A stretch of DNA of 64,000 nucleotides, taken from positions 682,001-746,000 of the forward strand of contig NZ_MASI01000001.1 in the NCBI RefSeq assembly GCF_001708935.1, in the 5' to 3' direction. Below are positions 1 through 10,931 of this stretch, piece by piece. The notes beneath the pieces were generated by a model that worked only from the letters and a program-made list of their open reading frames with translations, was not told the origin of the DNA and ran no database searches. The position numbers were made by a program, and so were the translations under genes. This stretch comes from Methyloligella halotolerans. Its GTDB lineage: Bacteria; Pseudomonadota; Alphaproteobacteria; Rhizobiales; Methyloligellaceae. Every line of letters starts with the position of its first letter. The first letter of the stretch is position 1.

Positions 1-56
1 TGCTGATCTTCTTCCCCTCCGGCCTGCTCGGCCGCCCGGAAGTCGAGAAGGTATAG
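1..56 (+). CDS. livH: Branched-chain amino acid ABC transporter permease LivH, C-terminal end only
   Basis: Only the last 17 codons are in the window; the reading frame enters from the left edge and stops with TAG at 54-56. The readable tail ([15 protein letters not shown]) matches the usual LivH C-terminus, where FFPSGLLG forms the end of the last membrane helix. LivH is one of the two inner-membrane permeases of the high-affinity Leu/Ile/Val importer. The identity rests on this short tail plus its place directly before livM, livG and livF, so it is mainly a context call. Confidence 0.75.
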   Translation, partial: LIFFPSGLLGRPEVEKV

Positions 57-58
57 TC

Positions 59-1450
59 TTGGAGCCGGCGGTACGCGAAAAGCCTCGTCTCCTGCCGGCC
101 CTCTGGGATGCGGCCATTGCCGCCGGCATCGCGTTTCTGCTGTTCTGTCTGGTTCTGGGCGTGCGGACGGTGGACGGGGTCTATGGCCTCACTCTGCAGC
201 CGCGGCCCGTCCTGCTTGCCGTCGTCGTCGGGATCGTCTTCTTCGGCCGCCTCGCCCTCAACCTGTTCTGGTGGGATCGGGACTGGCGGTTTCCCCCGCT
301 GCCCTTCTTCAGCCGCACAGCCAAGGATGCGAAGGACCGCGCGCCGCGCGACATCTACCGGGTGGGGCTTGTCCTCATCGGTTTCGCCGCGGTCTTCCCG
401 CTGCTGGGGCTCGTGCTCAATAAAGTCTTCGGGGCGAACCTGCCCCTGCTCTACCTGATCGATCTCTCCATCCTGGTGCTCACCTATGTGATGCTCGGCT
501 GGGGACTAAACATCGTTGTGGGGCTCGCCGGCCTTCTGGACCTCGGCTACGTCGCCTTCTACGCGGTCGGCGCCTACACCTTCGCGATCCTCGCCACGAC
601 CTTCGGCTGGAGCTTCTGGATGTGCCTGCCGCTGGCGGGCATCCTCGCCGCGTTCTGGGGCATCGTTCTCGGATTCCCCGTGCTCCGGCTCCGGGGCGAC
701 TACCTCGCCATCGTGACGCTGGCCTTCGGCGAGATCATTCGGATCGTGATCCAGAACTGGACGGAGCTGACCGGCGGTCCGAACGGCATCTCCAACATCC
801 CGGAGCCAAGCTTCTTCGGGCTGGAGTTCGCCTTCCGGGGCGACAACACGTTTCACCAGTTCTTCGGCCTGCCCTACGACGCGATCTACGGCAGCATCTG
901 GCTCTACTACATCATCCTGGTGATGGCGCTGATCACCAATGCCGTCACCTTGCGACTCCGCCGGCTGCCGATCGGACGCGCCTGGGAGGCGCTGCGGGAA
1001 GACGAGATCGCCTGCCGGTCGCTGGGCATGAACACCACCACGACCAAGCTTTCCGCCTTCGCGACAGGCGCGCTGTTCGGCGGGTTCGCGGGTTCGTTCT
1101 TCGCTGCAAGGCAGAGCTTCATCAGCCCGGAATCGTTCACCTTCATCGAATCCGCCATCATTCTGTCCATCGTCGTGCTGGGCGGCATGGGCTCTCAGCT
1201 GGGGGTGGCCATCGCGGCGGTGGTGATGATCGGCGGCTTCGAGGCGCTCCGCCACACGGACAGCCTGCAGCTGGTCTTCGGTACCGGCTTCGATCCGACG
1301 CTCTACCGGATGCTGTTCTTCGGGCTCGCCATGGTCGCCATCATGGTGTGGCGGCCGCGGGGGCTGGTTTCCACCCGGCAGCCGACCGTGACACTGAATA
1401 AGGATGCGGGCTCGATCTCCAAGGACCTCGTAAGCGAGGGAAGCGGATGA
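59..1450 (+). CDS. livM: Branched-chain amino acid ABC transporter permease LivM
   Basis: A 463-residue inner-membrane permease that pairs with LivH to move Leu/Ile/Val across the membrane. It has many hydrophobic helices and the LivM core signature ([21 protein letters not shown] at about residues 149-169), followed by the cytoplasmic EAA-like loop ([19 protein letters not shown] at about 309-327) that contacts the ATPases. The N-terminal extension of about 120 residues is typical of the long proteobacterial LivM type. The start is a TTG two bases after the livH stop. The gene ends in an ATGA overlap with livG, so the two are translationally coupled. No defect is seen. Confidence 0.95.
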   Translation: MEPAVREKPRLLPALWDAAIAAGIAFLLFCLVLGVRTVDGVYGLTLQPRPVLLAVVVGIVFFGRLALNLFWWDRDWRFPPLPFFSRTAKDAKDRAPRDIYRVGLVLIGFAAVFPLLGLVLNKVFGANLPLLYLIDLSILVLTYVMLGWGLNIVVGLAGLLDLGYVAFYAVGAYTFAILATTFGWSFWMCLPLAGILAAFWGIVLGFPVLRLRGDYLAIVTLAFGEIIRIVIQNWTELTGGPNGISNIPEPSFFGLEFAFRGDNTFHQFFGLPYDAIYGSIWLYYIILVMALITNAVTLRLRRLPIGRAWEALREDEIACRSLGMNTTTTKLSAFATGALFGGFAGSFFAARQSFISPESFTFIESAIILSIVVLGGMGSQLGVAIAAVVMIGGFEALRHTDSLQLVFGTGFDPTLYRMLFFGLAMVAIMVWRPRGLVSTRQPTVTLNKDAGSISKDLVSEGSG

Positions 1451-2291
1451 GCGCGCGTGGCGCCGATACGCCGGTGCTCCAGGTGGAGCATCTCACCATG
1501 CGCTTCGGGGGGCTGGTGGCCGTGGACGACGTCTCCTTCGAGGCGCGCAGGAGTGAGATCACCGCCCTGATCGGTCCGAACGGCGCCGGCAAGACCACGG
1601 TCTTCAATTGCATCACCGGGTTCTACAAGCCGACGGAGGGCATGATCACCCTCACCCAGGTTTCGGGTCAGCGCTACCTTCTGGAGCGCATGGACGACCA
1701 TGTGATCAACGCCAAGGCCGGCGTGGCGCGCACCTTTCAGAATATCCGTCTCTTCCCCGGCATGACGGTGCTGGAGAATTTGATGGTCGCGCAACACCAG
1801 ATGCTGACGAAGGGGCCGGCGCGGGCGCTTGGTTCGCTGATCGGGCTTGCCGCCTATCGGCAAGCGGAAGCCGAAGCGCTGTCCTTCGCCATCCACTGGC
1901 TGGAGCGGGTCGGGCTGACCGCGCGGGCCGATCAAGCCGCGGGCGATCTTCCTTACGGCGATCAGCGCCGGCTTGAGATCGCTCGGGCCATGTGCACCCG
2001 GCCGGAGCTGCTCTGCCTCGACGAGCCGGCGGCCGGTCTGAATGCGCGGGAGAGCGAGGAGCTGAACGGGCTGCTGCGTTCGATCTGCGCAGAAGGAAAC
2101 ACCGCTATCTTGCTGATCGAGCACGATATGAGCGTGGTGATGCGCATCTCCGACCATGTGATCGTGCTCGACCACGGCAGCGTCATCGCCGACGGGCCGC
2201 CCTCCAAGGTTCAGAACGACGAACACGTGATCGCCGCCTATCTCGGCGTGCCGGACGAAGAAGTGGCCAACGTGGAGAAGGAGGTGGGCGC

Positions 2292-2295
<4 letters not shown>
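1447..2295 (+). CDS. livG: Branched-chain amino acid ABC transporter ATP-binding protein LivG
   Basis: A 282-residue ABC ATPase, one of the two nucleotide-binding subunits of the Leu/Ile/Val importer on the cytoplasmic face. The Walker A motif is GPNGAGKTT near residue 44. The signature region is degenerate ([15 protein letters not shown]) as is normal for LivG, followed by Walker B ([11 protein letters not shown]) and the switch histidine (LLIEHDM). It overlaps livM at its start by 4 bases and livF at its end, so the permease and ATPases are made as one operon. Confidence 0.96.
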
Positions 2296-3052
<757 letters not shown>

Positions 3053-3056
<4 letters not shown>

Positions 3057-3391
3057 TCTGGCTCTCCGATGACGGCGCCCTCGTCTTCTTCGTGCTGACG
3101 GTCGCGATCGGTGGCGGAGCCGCCTATCTCGCGGCAAGGAGCCTGGCGCTCGGCTGGCGGCCCTTCTGGAAGGTCGCCGCCTATATGCTGCTGCTGGCCG
3201 GTGCGGTCCGGTTCTTCCACTACGCCCTGTTCGATGGAGAGCTGCTCTCCGCCTATTACTATCTTGTCGCCTATGTCGTGCTGCTCGCCATCGCCGGCTT
3301 GGCGTACCGGCTCACACGAACGACACAAATGGTGACGCAATATCCGTGGCTTTACGCGCGTTCCGGTCCCCTGAGCTGGCGAGACCGCTAG
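3053..3391 (+). CDS. DUF6867 family small membrane protein
   Basis: A 112-residue protein with three predicted hydrophobic helices (about residues 8-27, 40-55 and 68-85) and a short polar C-terminus (YARSGPLSWRDR). Its start overlaps the livF stop by 4 bases. Similar small membrane proteins lie between livF and the binding-protein gene in many alphaproteobacteria, which matches DUF6867 as I recall that family. The function is unknown; translational coupling to livF suggests a role linked to the transporter, but that is inference. Confidence 0.8.
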
Positions 3392-3492
3392 GGCGGCAAC
3401 GCCCCTCGGCCCGTTGGCGGCGGCCGGATTTGCGCTAGAGTGCGGCTCAACTTGGCCGAAGACCCTTCGGTCGAAGCGCTTGGAGGGATGAT

Positions 3493-4727
<1,235 letters not shown>

Positions 4728-4779
4728 CGCCGGCCCCCTGTCCGGGCCGTCAGCGTTCGAATCTCAGGATCGGCTCTGA

Positions 4780-4810
4780 GATCAGCTTTTCTCGCTAAGA
4801 TCAGCTTTTC
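4780..4810. repeat. Short direct repeat at the 3' end of a small gene
   Basis: Twelve bases (GATCAGCTTTTC) occur at 4780-4791 and again at 4799-4810, 19 bases apart. The second copy covers the stop codon of the minus-strand gene that ends at 4801. It looks like a small tandem duplication and has no evident function. Confidence 0.55.
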
Positions 4811-5019
4811 TTGGGAGGCGCGGCTTCCTTGGCGGCCATGAACTCGGCCTCAAGAGCCTTCTCTAGCGCCACGAGATCCTCGGGCAGCGGCATGCCGTAG
4901 GCCCGCATCTCGTTCAGGCGCTCGCGGATCTGCTCATAAAGCTCGTGCCGGTCTTCCGGCTGATCTTCCATCTGGTTGATCAGATTTGCGATTTCCGCCT
5001 GCAGATCGTCGAATGCCAT
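4801..5019 (-). CDS. Conserved small acidic protein of unknown function
   Basis: A 72-residue soluble protein, largely helical by composition (AEIANLINQMEDQPEDRHELYEQ in its first third, cut here at natural breaks) with a lysine-rich end (PPKKS). The start is ATG at 5019, where protein-like sequence begins (MAFDDLQAEIANL). The longer upstream frame is low-complexity antisense of the neighbouring membrane gene and is rejected. It is divergent from the membrane protein at 5155. I do not recognise a named family; small proteins of this kind are common in alphaproteobacteria. Confidence 0.65.
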   Translation of the reverse strand: MAFDDLQAEIANLINQMEDQPEDRHELYEQIRERLNEMRAYGMPLPEDLVALEKALEAEFMAAKEAAPPKKS

Positions 5020-5154
5020 ACGCTTCAAGCCTCCCTTACGAAGATGCGGATCGGAGCATAAAGCGACCCGTTGGGCAAGCGGATGAGGAGCGGCATTGCG
5101 GCCTCGTTCAATCGCTTGCATAGTCCCCCCAGGGCTGACGCGGGGGCGACGAGC

Positions 5155-5643
5155 ATGGGCACCATCACGGTCAACACGGTTATCGGGTTCATCCTGGCGA
5201 TTCTGTTCGCCATGGTGATGGGCATCTCCATGCAAGCGATCCTTGTGGGCGACTACCTGCAGTCTCAGAACATCATGAGCGAGATCACCCAGGTGACCGT
5301 GCGCATCGCCGGATTCTCCGGCGCGCTGGCCGCCCTGCTCGCCTGGTGGGCGCAGCGGTTCGCGGCCATGCGCGGCTTTCTGGTCCGCTTCGTCTTCGCG
5401 CTGTTCATCTTCGTCGTGGCGTTCTTCAGCTTCGGCGGTCTGCTGCGGGTGATCTGGACCCACGTGACCTATCCGAACCAGCAGGATTGGTCGTTCACCG
5501 GGCTCTATTTCGCTTCGATCAACGACTTCTACACCTTCGTGCTCTTCCTGCTGGGACAGAACCTGCCGGCCTATCTCGTGCTGGTGGTCGCCGCGGGCAT
5601 CTATCTCGCCCTGTTCGGTCCGAGAGAGCCGTCCGCGGCGTAA
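5155..5643 (+). CDS. Hypothetical inner-membrane protein, four predicted helices
   Basis: A 162-residue protein with hydrophobic segments near residues 6-28, 48-65, 75-98 and 128-155. A periplasmic or cytosolic loop of about 30 residues (THVTYPNQQDWSFTGLYF) lies between the third and fourth. The start at ATG 5155 is preferred over an in-frame upstream ATG at 5071, because the 28 residues in between are not protein-like. No family is recognised. It sits alone between the divergent small gene and purB. Confidence 0.65.
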   Translation: MGTITVNTVIGFILAILFAMVMGISMQAILVGDYLQSQNIMSEITQVTVRIAGFSGALAALLAWWAQRFAAMRGFLVRFVFALFIFVVAFFSFGGLLRVIWTHVTYPNQQDWSFTGLYFASINDFYTFVLFLLGQNLPAYLVLVVAAGIYLALFGPREPSAA

Positions 5644-5767
5644 GCGAGCGCCTTGCTCCAATCGCGGCTCTGTTGAATTGAGGCCTGGGCGCGGCTCTGC
5701 TAGACGAAGGCTCGAATTTCAAGCGACGTGACCGGCGCAGACCGCTCACCTTCATTCAGGTCTTCAT

Positions 5768-7063
5768 ATGATTCCTCGTTACAGCCGTCCCGAGATGACG
5801 CGCATCTGGGAGCCGGAGAACCGGTTCCGCATCTGGCTCGAAATCGAAACCGCCGCCGCCGAAGCCATGGCGGATCTGGGACTGATCCCGAAGGAGGCCG
5901 CCGAAGCCGTGCGGGCGAAGGGCGATTTCGACATCGAGCGGATCGACGAGATCGAGGCGGAGGTGAAGCACGACGTGATCGCCTTCCTCACCTCGGTGTC
6001 GGAGCATGTGGGTCCTGAGGCGCGCTTCCTGCATCAGGGCATGACCTCGTCGGACGTGCTCGATACCTGCCTGAACCTGCAGTTGGTGCAGGCCGCGGAC
6101 ATCCTGCTCGCCGATCTCGACAAGCTGTTGGAAGCGCTGAAGAAGCGCGCCTACGAGCACAAGAATACGGTCACCGTCGGGCGGAGCCACGGCATCCATG
6201 CCGAGCCGACCACGTTCGGTCTGAAGCTCGCCTTCGCCTATGCGGAGTTCGACCGCAACAAGCAGCGGCTGGAAGCGGCCCGCGAAGAGGTCGCGACCTG
6301 CGCGATTTCCGGCGCGGTCGGCACCTTCGCCCATCCCGATCCGCGAATCGAGGTGGCGGTGGCCAAGCATCTCGGCCTGAAGCCCGAGCCGATCTCCACT
6401 CAGGTGATTCCCCGCGACCGTCATGCGGCGTTCTTCGCAACGCTCGCCGTGATCGCCGGCTCCGTGGAGCGGGTCGCCACCGAGATCCGGCATCTGCAGC
6501 GCACCGAGGTGCTGGAAGCGGAGGAGCGGTTCGGATCCGGCCAGAAAGGTTCATCGGCCATGCCTCATAAGCGCAATCCGGTGCTGTCGGAGAATCTGAC
6601 GGGGCTCGCCCGACTGGTGCGCGGCTATGCCATGCCGGCGCTGGAGAACGTGGCGCTATGGCATGAGCGGGATATCTCCCACTCCTCCGTCGAGCGGGTG
6701 ATCGGACCCGACGCGACCATCGCGCTGGATTTCGCTCTCCACCGCCTCACCGGCGTGATTGACGGTCTCGTGGTCTATCCGGAGCGTATGCAGTCCAACA
6801 TGGACAAGCTCGGCGGTCTCATTCACTCACAGCGCGTGCTGTTGGCACTGACCAATGCCGGCGTCTCGCGCGAGGACGCCTACCGGCTGGTGCAGCGGAA
6901 TGCCATGAAGGTCTGGGAAGGCGACGCCGATTTCCTGACCGAGCTCCTTGAGGATCCGGACGTGACGGGCGCGCTGACCGAAGAGCAGATCCGCGCCCAG
7001 TTCGACCTCGGCTACCACACCAAGCATGTGGACACGATCTTCGAGCGGGTGTTCGGGGCGTAA
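5768..7063 (+). CDS. purB: Adenylosuccinate lyase PurB
   Basis: A 431-residue cytoplasmic enzyme of the fumarase/aspartase superfamily. It cleaves SAICAR to AICAR and adenylosuccinate to AMP, each time releasing fumarate. Landmarks in order are the N-terminal MIPRYSRPEMTRIW, the region HDVIAFLTSVSEHVG, the catalytic histidine region GRSHGIHAEPTTFGLK (about 141-156), and the superfamily signature GSSAMPHKRNP (about 260-270). Length is normal for the short bacterial type. It lies about 4.3 kb from the purC-purS-purQ-purL operon but is a separate transcription unit. Confidence 0.97.
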   Translation: MIPRYSRPEMTRIWEPENRFRIWLEIETAAAEAMADLGLIPKEAAEAVRAKGDFDIERIDEIEAEVKHDVIAFLTSVSEHVGPEARFLHQGMTSSDVLDTCLNLQLVQAADILLADLDKLLEALKKRAYEHKNTVTVGRSHGIHAEPTTFGLKLAFAYAEFDRNKQRLEAAREEVATCAISGAVGTFAHPDPRIEVAVAKHLGLKPEPISTQVIPRDRHAAFFATLAVIAGSVERVATEIRHLQRTEVLEAEERFGSGQKGSSAMPHKRNPVLSENLTGLARLVRGYAMPALENVALWHERDISHSSVERVIGPDATIALDFALHRLTGVIDGLVVYPERMQSNMDKLGGLIHSQRVLLALTNAGVSREDAYRLVQRNAMKVWEGDADFLTELLEDPDVTGALTEEQIRAQFDLGYHTKHVDTIFERVFGA

Positions 7064-7104
7064 GAGCGCCTAAGCCCCGAACCGATCCGGCTCGACACGC
7101 GGCT

Positions 7105-7983
7105 TTAGCGTGCGGGGCGAGCGCCGGGAATCGGATTGTTTCCGTCGCGCTTTCCCTGGCCCTGAGCAGGCTTTGGCGGTTTTGCACGCCCCTCGGCGGC
7201 CGCCCTGCCTTCGCGCGCCTTGGTATTGTTCTTCTGAGCCGGTTTCTTGTTCGCAGACGGCTTATTCGCCGGTGGGCGCTTGGGCGGGCTTGCGCGGCCC
7301 TCGGCAGCCGCCCTTCCCTGTAGGGCCGCAGGATTGGTCCCCTTTTTCTGAGACGGCTTCTTATTGGAAGACTTGTTGCTCGAAGACCTGTTGCCGGACG
7401 ATCTGTGCCGATCGTCGTCACGGCTGCCGCTCCTGTGGCGGTCCCGGTCATTGTCATAACGGCCGTAGCTTCCACCGCCGTGATACCGGTCGCGATCATA
7501 CCGGTCGTATCGGTCGTAGCGCCCGTGGTCGTAGTGCCGGTCGTGATCGTGCCAGTCGCGCCCGCGATACCCGTCGTAGCGATCATATCCGCCATAGCCG
7601 CCGTAATAGCGGTAGGTCGAGTACGGCCGCACCAGCGGGTACGGGTCGTAGGGCACATAGCCGGGCCCATAATCGTAGCCGGAGTAATCTCCGTAGCCCG
7701 GGGAATACCCGTAACCCGGCGAGGAGCCATACCCGCCATAGCCTACCGCGTCGAAATCCAGATACATGTCGGCGACGAAGCCGCCCGCGGCTTCGCACCA
7801 GCCGAAGCTGCAGTTCGTGGCGTCGATGGTGGTGCCCGCCGGCAGATTATTGATGATCGGCGAGCCCGTGGTGGGCGCGGTGCGAACATTCAGGTTGACG
7901 GTGACCACCGCGGGCGCGGCGGAAGCGGTGATGGGCAGAGCCGCCAGGGCGGCGGCCACGAAAAACGCGGCGATGGCTCGCAT
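7105..7983 (-). CDS. Secreted SH3-domain protein with a Tyr/Gly/Asp-rich middle and Lys/Ala/Pro tail
   Basis: A 292-residue exported protein. Residues 1-22 are a signal peptide ending near ASAAPA, followed by a bacterial SH3 domain (about 25-78; VNLNVRTAPTTGSPI, then a Cys-Trp-Cys element SFGWCEA). After that comes about 110 residues of Tyr/Gly/Asp/Arg low-complexity sequence (many YDRYDR units). The last 90 residues are Lys/Pro/Ala-rich with repeated GRAAAEGRA blocks. The fold suggests binding to cell-wall or surface polymers; the biased tail may be sticky or disordered. It shares the Cys-Trp-Cys SH3 type with the next gene. Function unknown. Confidence 0.8.
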   Translation of the reverse strand: MRAIAAFFVAAALAALPITASAAPAVVTVNLNVRTAPTTGSPIINNLPAGTTIDATNCSFGWCEAAGGFVADMYLDFDAVGYGGYGSSPGYGYSPGYGDYSGYDYGPGYVPYDPYPLVRPYSTYRYYGGYGGYDRYDGYRGRDWHDHDRHYDHGRYDRYDRYDRDRYHGGGSYGRYDNDRDRHRSGSRDDDRHRSSGNRSSSNKSSNKKPSQKKGTNPAALQGRAAAEGRASPPKRPPANKPSANKKPAQKNNTKAREGRAAAEGRAKPPKPAQGQGKRDGNNPIPGARPAR

Positions 7984-8072
7984 GAGTTTGTCCTCCCGCC
8001 CGGCCTCGGCTGGACCGGACGTTCTATACGGACGGCGTAACGCTTGATTTCAAAGGAATTAAGGCGGCGCGC

Positions 8073-8582
8073 CTACTTCATGTAGCCGGCTTCCGCATCC
8101 CCCGCCGGACCGAAGATATGGGGCCGGTAGCGATAGCGGTTGCGCTCCCGCGGACTCAAGATAAAGCGGCGCGGATAAAAGCGCGGCGGCACCGCCGCGT
8201 AGGGCGGCAACTCCCGATAGACATTGGTGGAGCGGTAATGACCGGCCCGATAGGGATATGGCGGATCGATCACGATGACCTCGGGCGCCGGCCCGACAGG
8301 ACCGCCCGTGAGGCCAACCATGCTGGCGTAGCCGTCCTGACCGCGCCAGTCCACGGCGCACCAACCGTCGGCGCAGTCGCCGATATCGATCCGGCTGCCG
8401 GCAGGCATGGTAGCGATGATCGCGTACTGGGTGCCGGGACCGGTGCGGAGATTGAGGTCGGCGGTGGTCTGAGCCTGGCGCGCTTCGGCCGCGGCAGCGA
8501 ACAGGCCGGAAACGGAAGCGACGGCAAGCACCGCGGCGAGCCGCGCAAGCTTATTCGTGCTCAAGGTCTTCCTGCTCCCCAT
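8073..8582 (-). CDS. Secreted SH3-domain protein
   Basis: A 169-residue exported protein. A signal peptide covers about residues 1-37 (hydrophobic LAAVLAVASVSGLFAAAAEA). It is followed by an SH3 type 3 domain (about 40-95; TTADLNLRTGPGTQYAII and the Cys-Trp-Cys motif ADGWCAV, then a GQDGYAS turn). The C-terminal 75 residues are Pro/Tyr/Arg-rich. ATG 8582 is chosen because it is followed at once by a basic n-region (MGSRKTLSTNK). It is paralogous to the gene at 7105-7983 on the same strand, separated by 89 bases; the pair may have arisen by duplication. Confidence 0.82.
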   Translation of the reverse strand: MGSRKTLSTNKLARLAAVLAVASVSGLFAAAAEARQAQTTADLNLRTGPGTQYAIIATMPAGSRIDIGDCADGWCAVDWRGQDGYASMVGLTGGPVGPAPEVIVIDPPYPYRAGHYRSTNVYRELPPYAAVPPRFYPRRFILSPRERNRYRYRPHIFGPAGDAEAGYMK

Positions 8583-8694
8583 GGTCCCGCTCCTGCCTCT
8601 CCTTGCGCCGCGGACGGCATCCGCGATTCTGTTCCTCTGATCGGCGCCATGATGCACCGGAATGGCCGCTTTCGGCTAGCGGCCTTTGGACGCT

Positions 8695-9453
8695 TTACGG
8701 CTTCCGGTCGATGGAACGCCGGATTTCCGCGGCCGTGCTCGCGAGCCACGAGGCGTCGGTGCCGATGGCCACCACGTCCCAACCCGCCTCGACGGCCGGG
8801 CGTGCAAAGTCGATATCGTTGGCGAAAATGAGAGCGATAACGCCCCGCTCCTTGGCCTTCCTGAGAACGTGAGCCATCGCCTCGATGACCTCCGGCGCCC
8901 GAATGTTCAGCTCGCCGGTCAGGGCGACGGAAAGATCGTTGGGGCCCAGGCAGACCATATCCAGCCCGTCCAGGGCGAGGATTTCGTCGAGGGAGTCCAT
9001 GGCGCCCGCCGTCTCGATCTGGGCACAGGCGATAGTCCAGCCATTGGCGGCGGAGAAGTAGTCGCCTTCGAATTCCAGCCGTGCGCGATACGGGCCCCAA
9101 CTCCGGATGCCGCGAGGCGGATATTTCACCGCGCGGATGAAGCGGGCCGCGTCGTCGGCGGACTCGATAAGGGGGCAGACCACCCCTTGAGCCCCGGCAT
9201 CGAGGGCTCTGCCGATGAGAGCCTTGTCGTTCTCGGCGATGCGGACCATGGCAGGCAGTCGCGCCGCCCTCGCCGCCGTGAGGCATGCGACCAGCTCCGA
9301 ATGGCCGCCGATGCCATGCTGCTGGTCGATGGTGACGCAATCCCAGCCGGCCTTGGCGATCAGTTCAATGGCGAAGGGCGAGCCGAGGGTGAGCCACGCA
9401 TTGTAGAGCGGGCGTCCGGCCTTCGCGGCTTCCCTGAAACGGTCCTCGCTCAT
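8695..9453 (-). CDS. HpcH/HpaI family aldolase
   Basis: A 252-residue TIM-barrel class II aldolase of the 2-keto-3-deoxy acid type (GarL, RhmA and HpaI relatives), which cleaves 4-hydroxy-2-oxo acids to pyruvate and an aldehyde with a divalent metal. Visible signatures are the start NAWLTLGSPFAIE, the general-base histidine region DQQHGIGGH, the metal-site glutamate in CAQIETAGAMD, and the Asp in LGPNDLSVALTG. The usual Gln/Arg residues around RAVKYPPRG are present. The substrate cannot be told from sequence, and no sugar-acid pathway genes are adjacent. Confidence 0.87.
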   Translation of the reverse strand: MSEDRFREAAKAGRPLYNAWLTLGSPFAIELIAKAGWDCVTIDQQHGIGGHSELVACLTAARAARLPAMVRIAENDKALIGRALDAGAQGVVCPLIESADDAARFIRAVKYPPRGIRSWGPYRARLEFEGDYFSAANGWTIACAQIETAGAMDSLDEILALDGLDMVCLGPNDLSVALTGELNIRAPEVIEAMAHVLRKAKERGVIALIFANDIDFARPAVEAGWDVVAIGTDASWLASTAAEIRRSIDRKP

Positions 9454-9518
9454 GAGGCCCCCGCGACGGAAAGCGGCCTCGCTGCCGGCCAGAGATCGGT
9501 TCGGCCGGCGGCAGCCAT

Positions 9519-9842
9519 CTAGCTTTCGCTCTCGATCTGGGTAATCGCTTCGGCCAGAAGGTCCTGCATCTGGCGGCGGATCTGATGATCGGACTGCTCG
9601 ATATTCTTAGCGTCGAAATCGCCGCGGACCTTGCGGAAGACGTCCTCCTCGCCCGGCTCGTCGAAATCGGCCTTCACCACCTCTCGGGCGTAGTTCTGGG
9701 CGTCGTCTCCGGCGAGGCCCATCTTCTCCGCGGCCCACAAGCCGAGCAGCTTGTTGCGGCGCGCCGTGGCCTTGAATTTCAGCTCCTCGTCATGAGCGAA
9801 TTTCTTTTCGAAGCTCTTTTCGCGATCGTCAAAGCTGGCCAT
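9519..9842 (-). CDS. ATP synthase inhibitor subunit zeta (DUF1476 family)
   Basis: A 107-residue, highly charged helical protein matching the alphaproteobacterial zeta subunit (DUF1476). Zeta inhibits ATP hydrolysis by the F1 ATPase through its N-terminal region. The N-terminus MASFDDREKSFEKKFAHD and the block RRNKLLGLWAAEKMGL are characteristic, with the four-helix remainder ending in ITQIESES. ATG 9842 is used rather than an upstream in-frame ATG because the conserved family starts there. It is next to, and divergent from, purC. Confidence 0.92.
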   Translation of the reverse strand: MASFDDREKSFEKKFAHDEELKFKATARRNKLLGLWAAEKMGLAGDDAQNYAREVVKADFDEPGEEDVFRKVRGDFDAKNIEQSDHQIRRQMQDLLAEAITQIESES

Positions 9843-9904
9843 TGCGCCGCAATCCTCCAAAATGGCGGTTCTTCACGTCCGCCGCCGTAAAACATACCGA
9901 AAAT

Positions 9905-9920
9905 CCGCAAATTTTTGCGG
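9905..9920. promoter_or_regulatory. Perfect 16-bp palindrome in the purC / zeta intergenic region
   Basis: CCGCAAA (9905-9911), TT, then TTTGCGG (9914-9920) form a perfect inverted repeat about 65 bases upstream of the zeta start and 215 bases upstream of purC. The size and symmetry fit an operator for a dimeric regulator. Nothing in the sequence identifies the regulator. Confidence 0.4.
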
Positions 9921-10066
9921 GGGAGACATAGCCCTCCGGCGTTCCTAAATCAACAAAGGGCCGCAAATCGGTCGCGGGGCCTAATCGTTGTGTGCGCATT
10001 TGCCATCGGATAAGCTCCGAACCACAATTTCGCTAGGCGATTCCGACCATGGCAATTGGCTCAAGC

Positions 10067-10098
10067 GCGCGGCTCACTGGTTCGCCCCGCGCTTTTTT
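10067..10098 (+). terminator. Intrinsic terminator-like hairpin in the purC leader
   Basis: GCGCGG (10067-10072) pairs with CCGCGC (10087-10092) and is followed directly by six T (10093-10098). It points toward purC, yet no gene lies upstream on this strand. It therefore either ends a short leader or small RNA, or acts as an attenuator. A second small hairpin (GCCGGA, AC, TCCGGC at 10106-10119) comes next, just before the purC Shine-Dalgarno. Confidence 0.55.
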
Positions 10099-10134
10099 GC
10101 TTTTTGCCGGAACTCCGGCTTGAAAGGACAGCGT

Positions 10135-10908
10135 ATGAACCGCCGACGCCGCATCTATGAAGGTAAGGCCAAGATCCTCTATGAGGGCCCGGAGCCGGGC
10201 ACGCTCATCCAGCATTTCAAGGACGACGCCACCGCCTTCAACAACCAGAAGCACGACAAGATCGAAGGCAAGGGCGTCCTCAACAACCGGATCTCCGAGT
10301 ACCTGTTTCAGCGGCTCGGCGAGATCGGCGTGCCGACCCATTTCATCAAGCGGATGAACATGCGCGAGCAGCTCGTGCGCGAGGTCGAAATCATCCCCGT
10401 CGAGGTGGTCGTGCGCAACGTGGCGGCCGGCTCCATCGCCAAGCGGCTCGGCATGGAGGAAGGAACGCCCCTGCCCCGCTCCATCGTGGAGTTCTACTAC
10501 AAGTCCGACGAGCTCGGCGATCCCATGGTCACCGAGGAGCACATCACGGCGTTCAACTGGGCGGTCCCCCAGGAGATCGACGACATGATGTCCGTGGCGC
10601 TGCGGGCCAACGACTTCCTGTCCGGCCTGTTCCTCGGCATCGGCATCAAGCTGGTTGACTTCAAATGCGAGTTCGGCCGGCTGTGGGAGAACGACACCAT
10701 GCGGATCGTTCTCGCCGACGAGATCTCGCCCGATTGCTGCCGGCTGTGGGATATCGAGAGCCAGGAGAAGCTGGACAAGGACCGCTTCCGCCGGGATCTC
10801 GGCGGCCTCGTGGAGGCCTATCAGGAGGTGGCGCGCCGGCTCGGCCTGCATGTGGAGAACAACCCGCAACAGAACCAGTCGGGCCCCGTGCTGGTCCGCT
10901 CCCAGTAG
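10135..10908 (+). CDS. purC: Phosphoribosylaminoimidazole-succinocarboxamide synthase PurC
   Basis: A 257-residue SAICAR synthetase that joins CAIR and aspartate using ATP in purine synthesis. It shows the start [14 protein letters not shown], the DDATAFN and KGVLNN motifs, the signature [17 protein letters not shown] (about 90-106), the [11 protein letters not shown] block and [16 protein letters not shown] 10135 is chosen because of the preceding GAAAGGAC and the family N-terminus. An in-frame extension back to 9988 crosses the terminator-like hairpin and is rejected. First gene of an operon; purS begins 23 bases after its stop. Confidence 0.97.
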   Translation: MNRRRRIYEGKAKILYEGPEPGTLIQHFKDDATAFNNQKHDKIEGKGVLNNRISEYLFQRLGEIGVPTHFIKRMNMREQLVREVEIIPVEVVVRNVAAGSIAKRLGMEEGTPLPRSIVEFYYKSDELGDPMVTEEHITAFNWAVPQEIDDMMSVALRANDFLSGLFLGIGIKLVDFKCEFGRLWENDTMRIVLADEISPDCCRLWDIESQEKLDKDRFRRDLGGLVEAYQEVARRLGLHVENNPQQNQSGPVLVRSQ

Positions 10909-10931
10909 CGTCTTCAAGAGGGGGAGCAGGC

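Noticed and set aside
9988-10134. In-frame extension of purC by 49 codons
   Set aside because: It runs through a terminator hairpin and lacks conservation; the PurC family starts at 10135 with a good Shine-Dalgarno.
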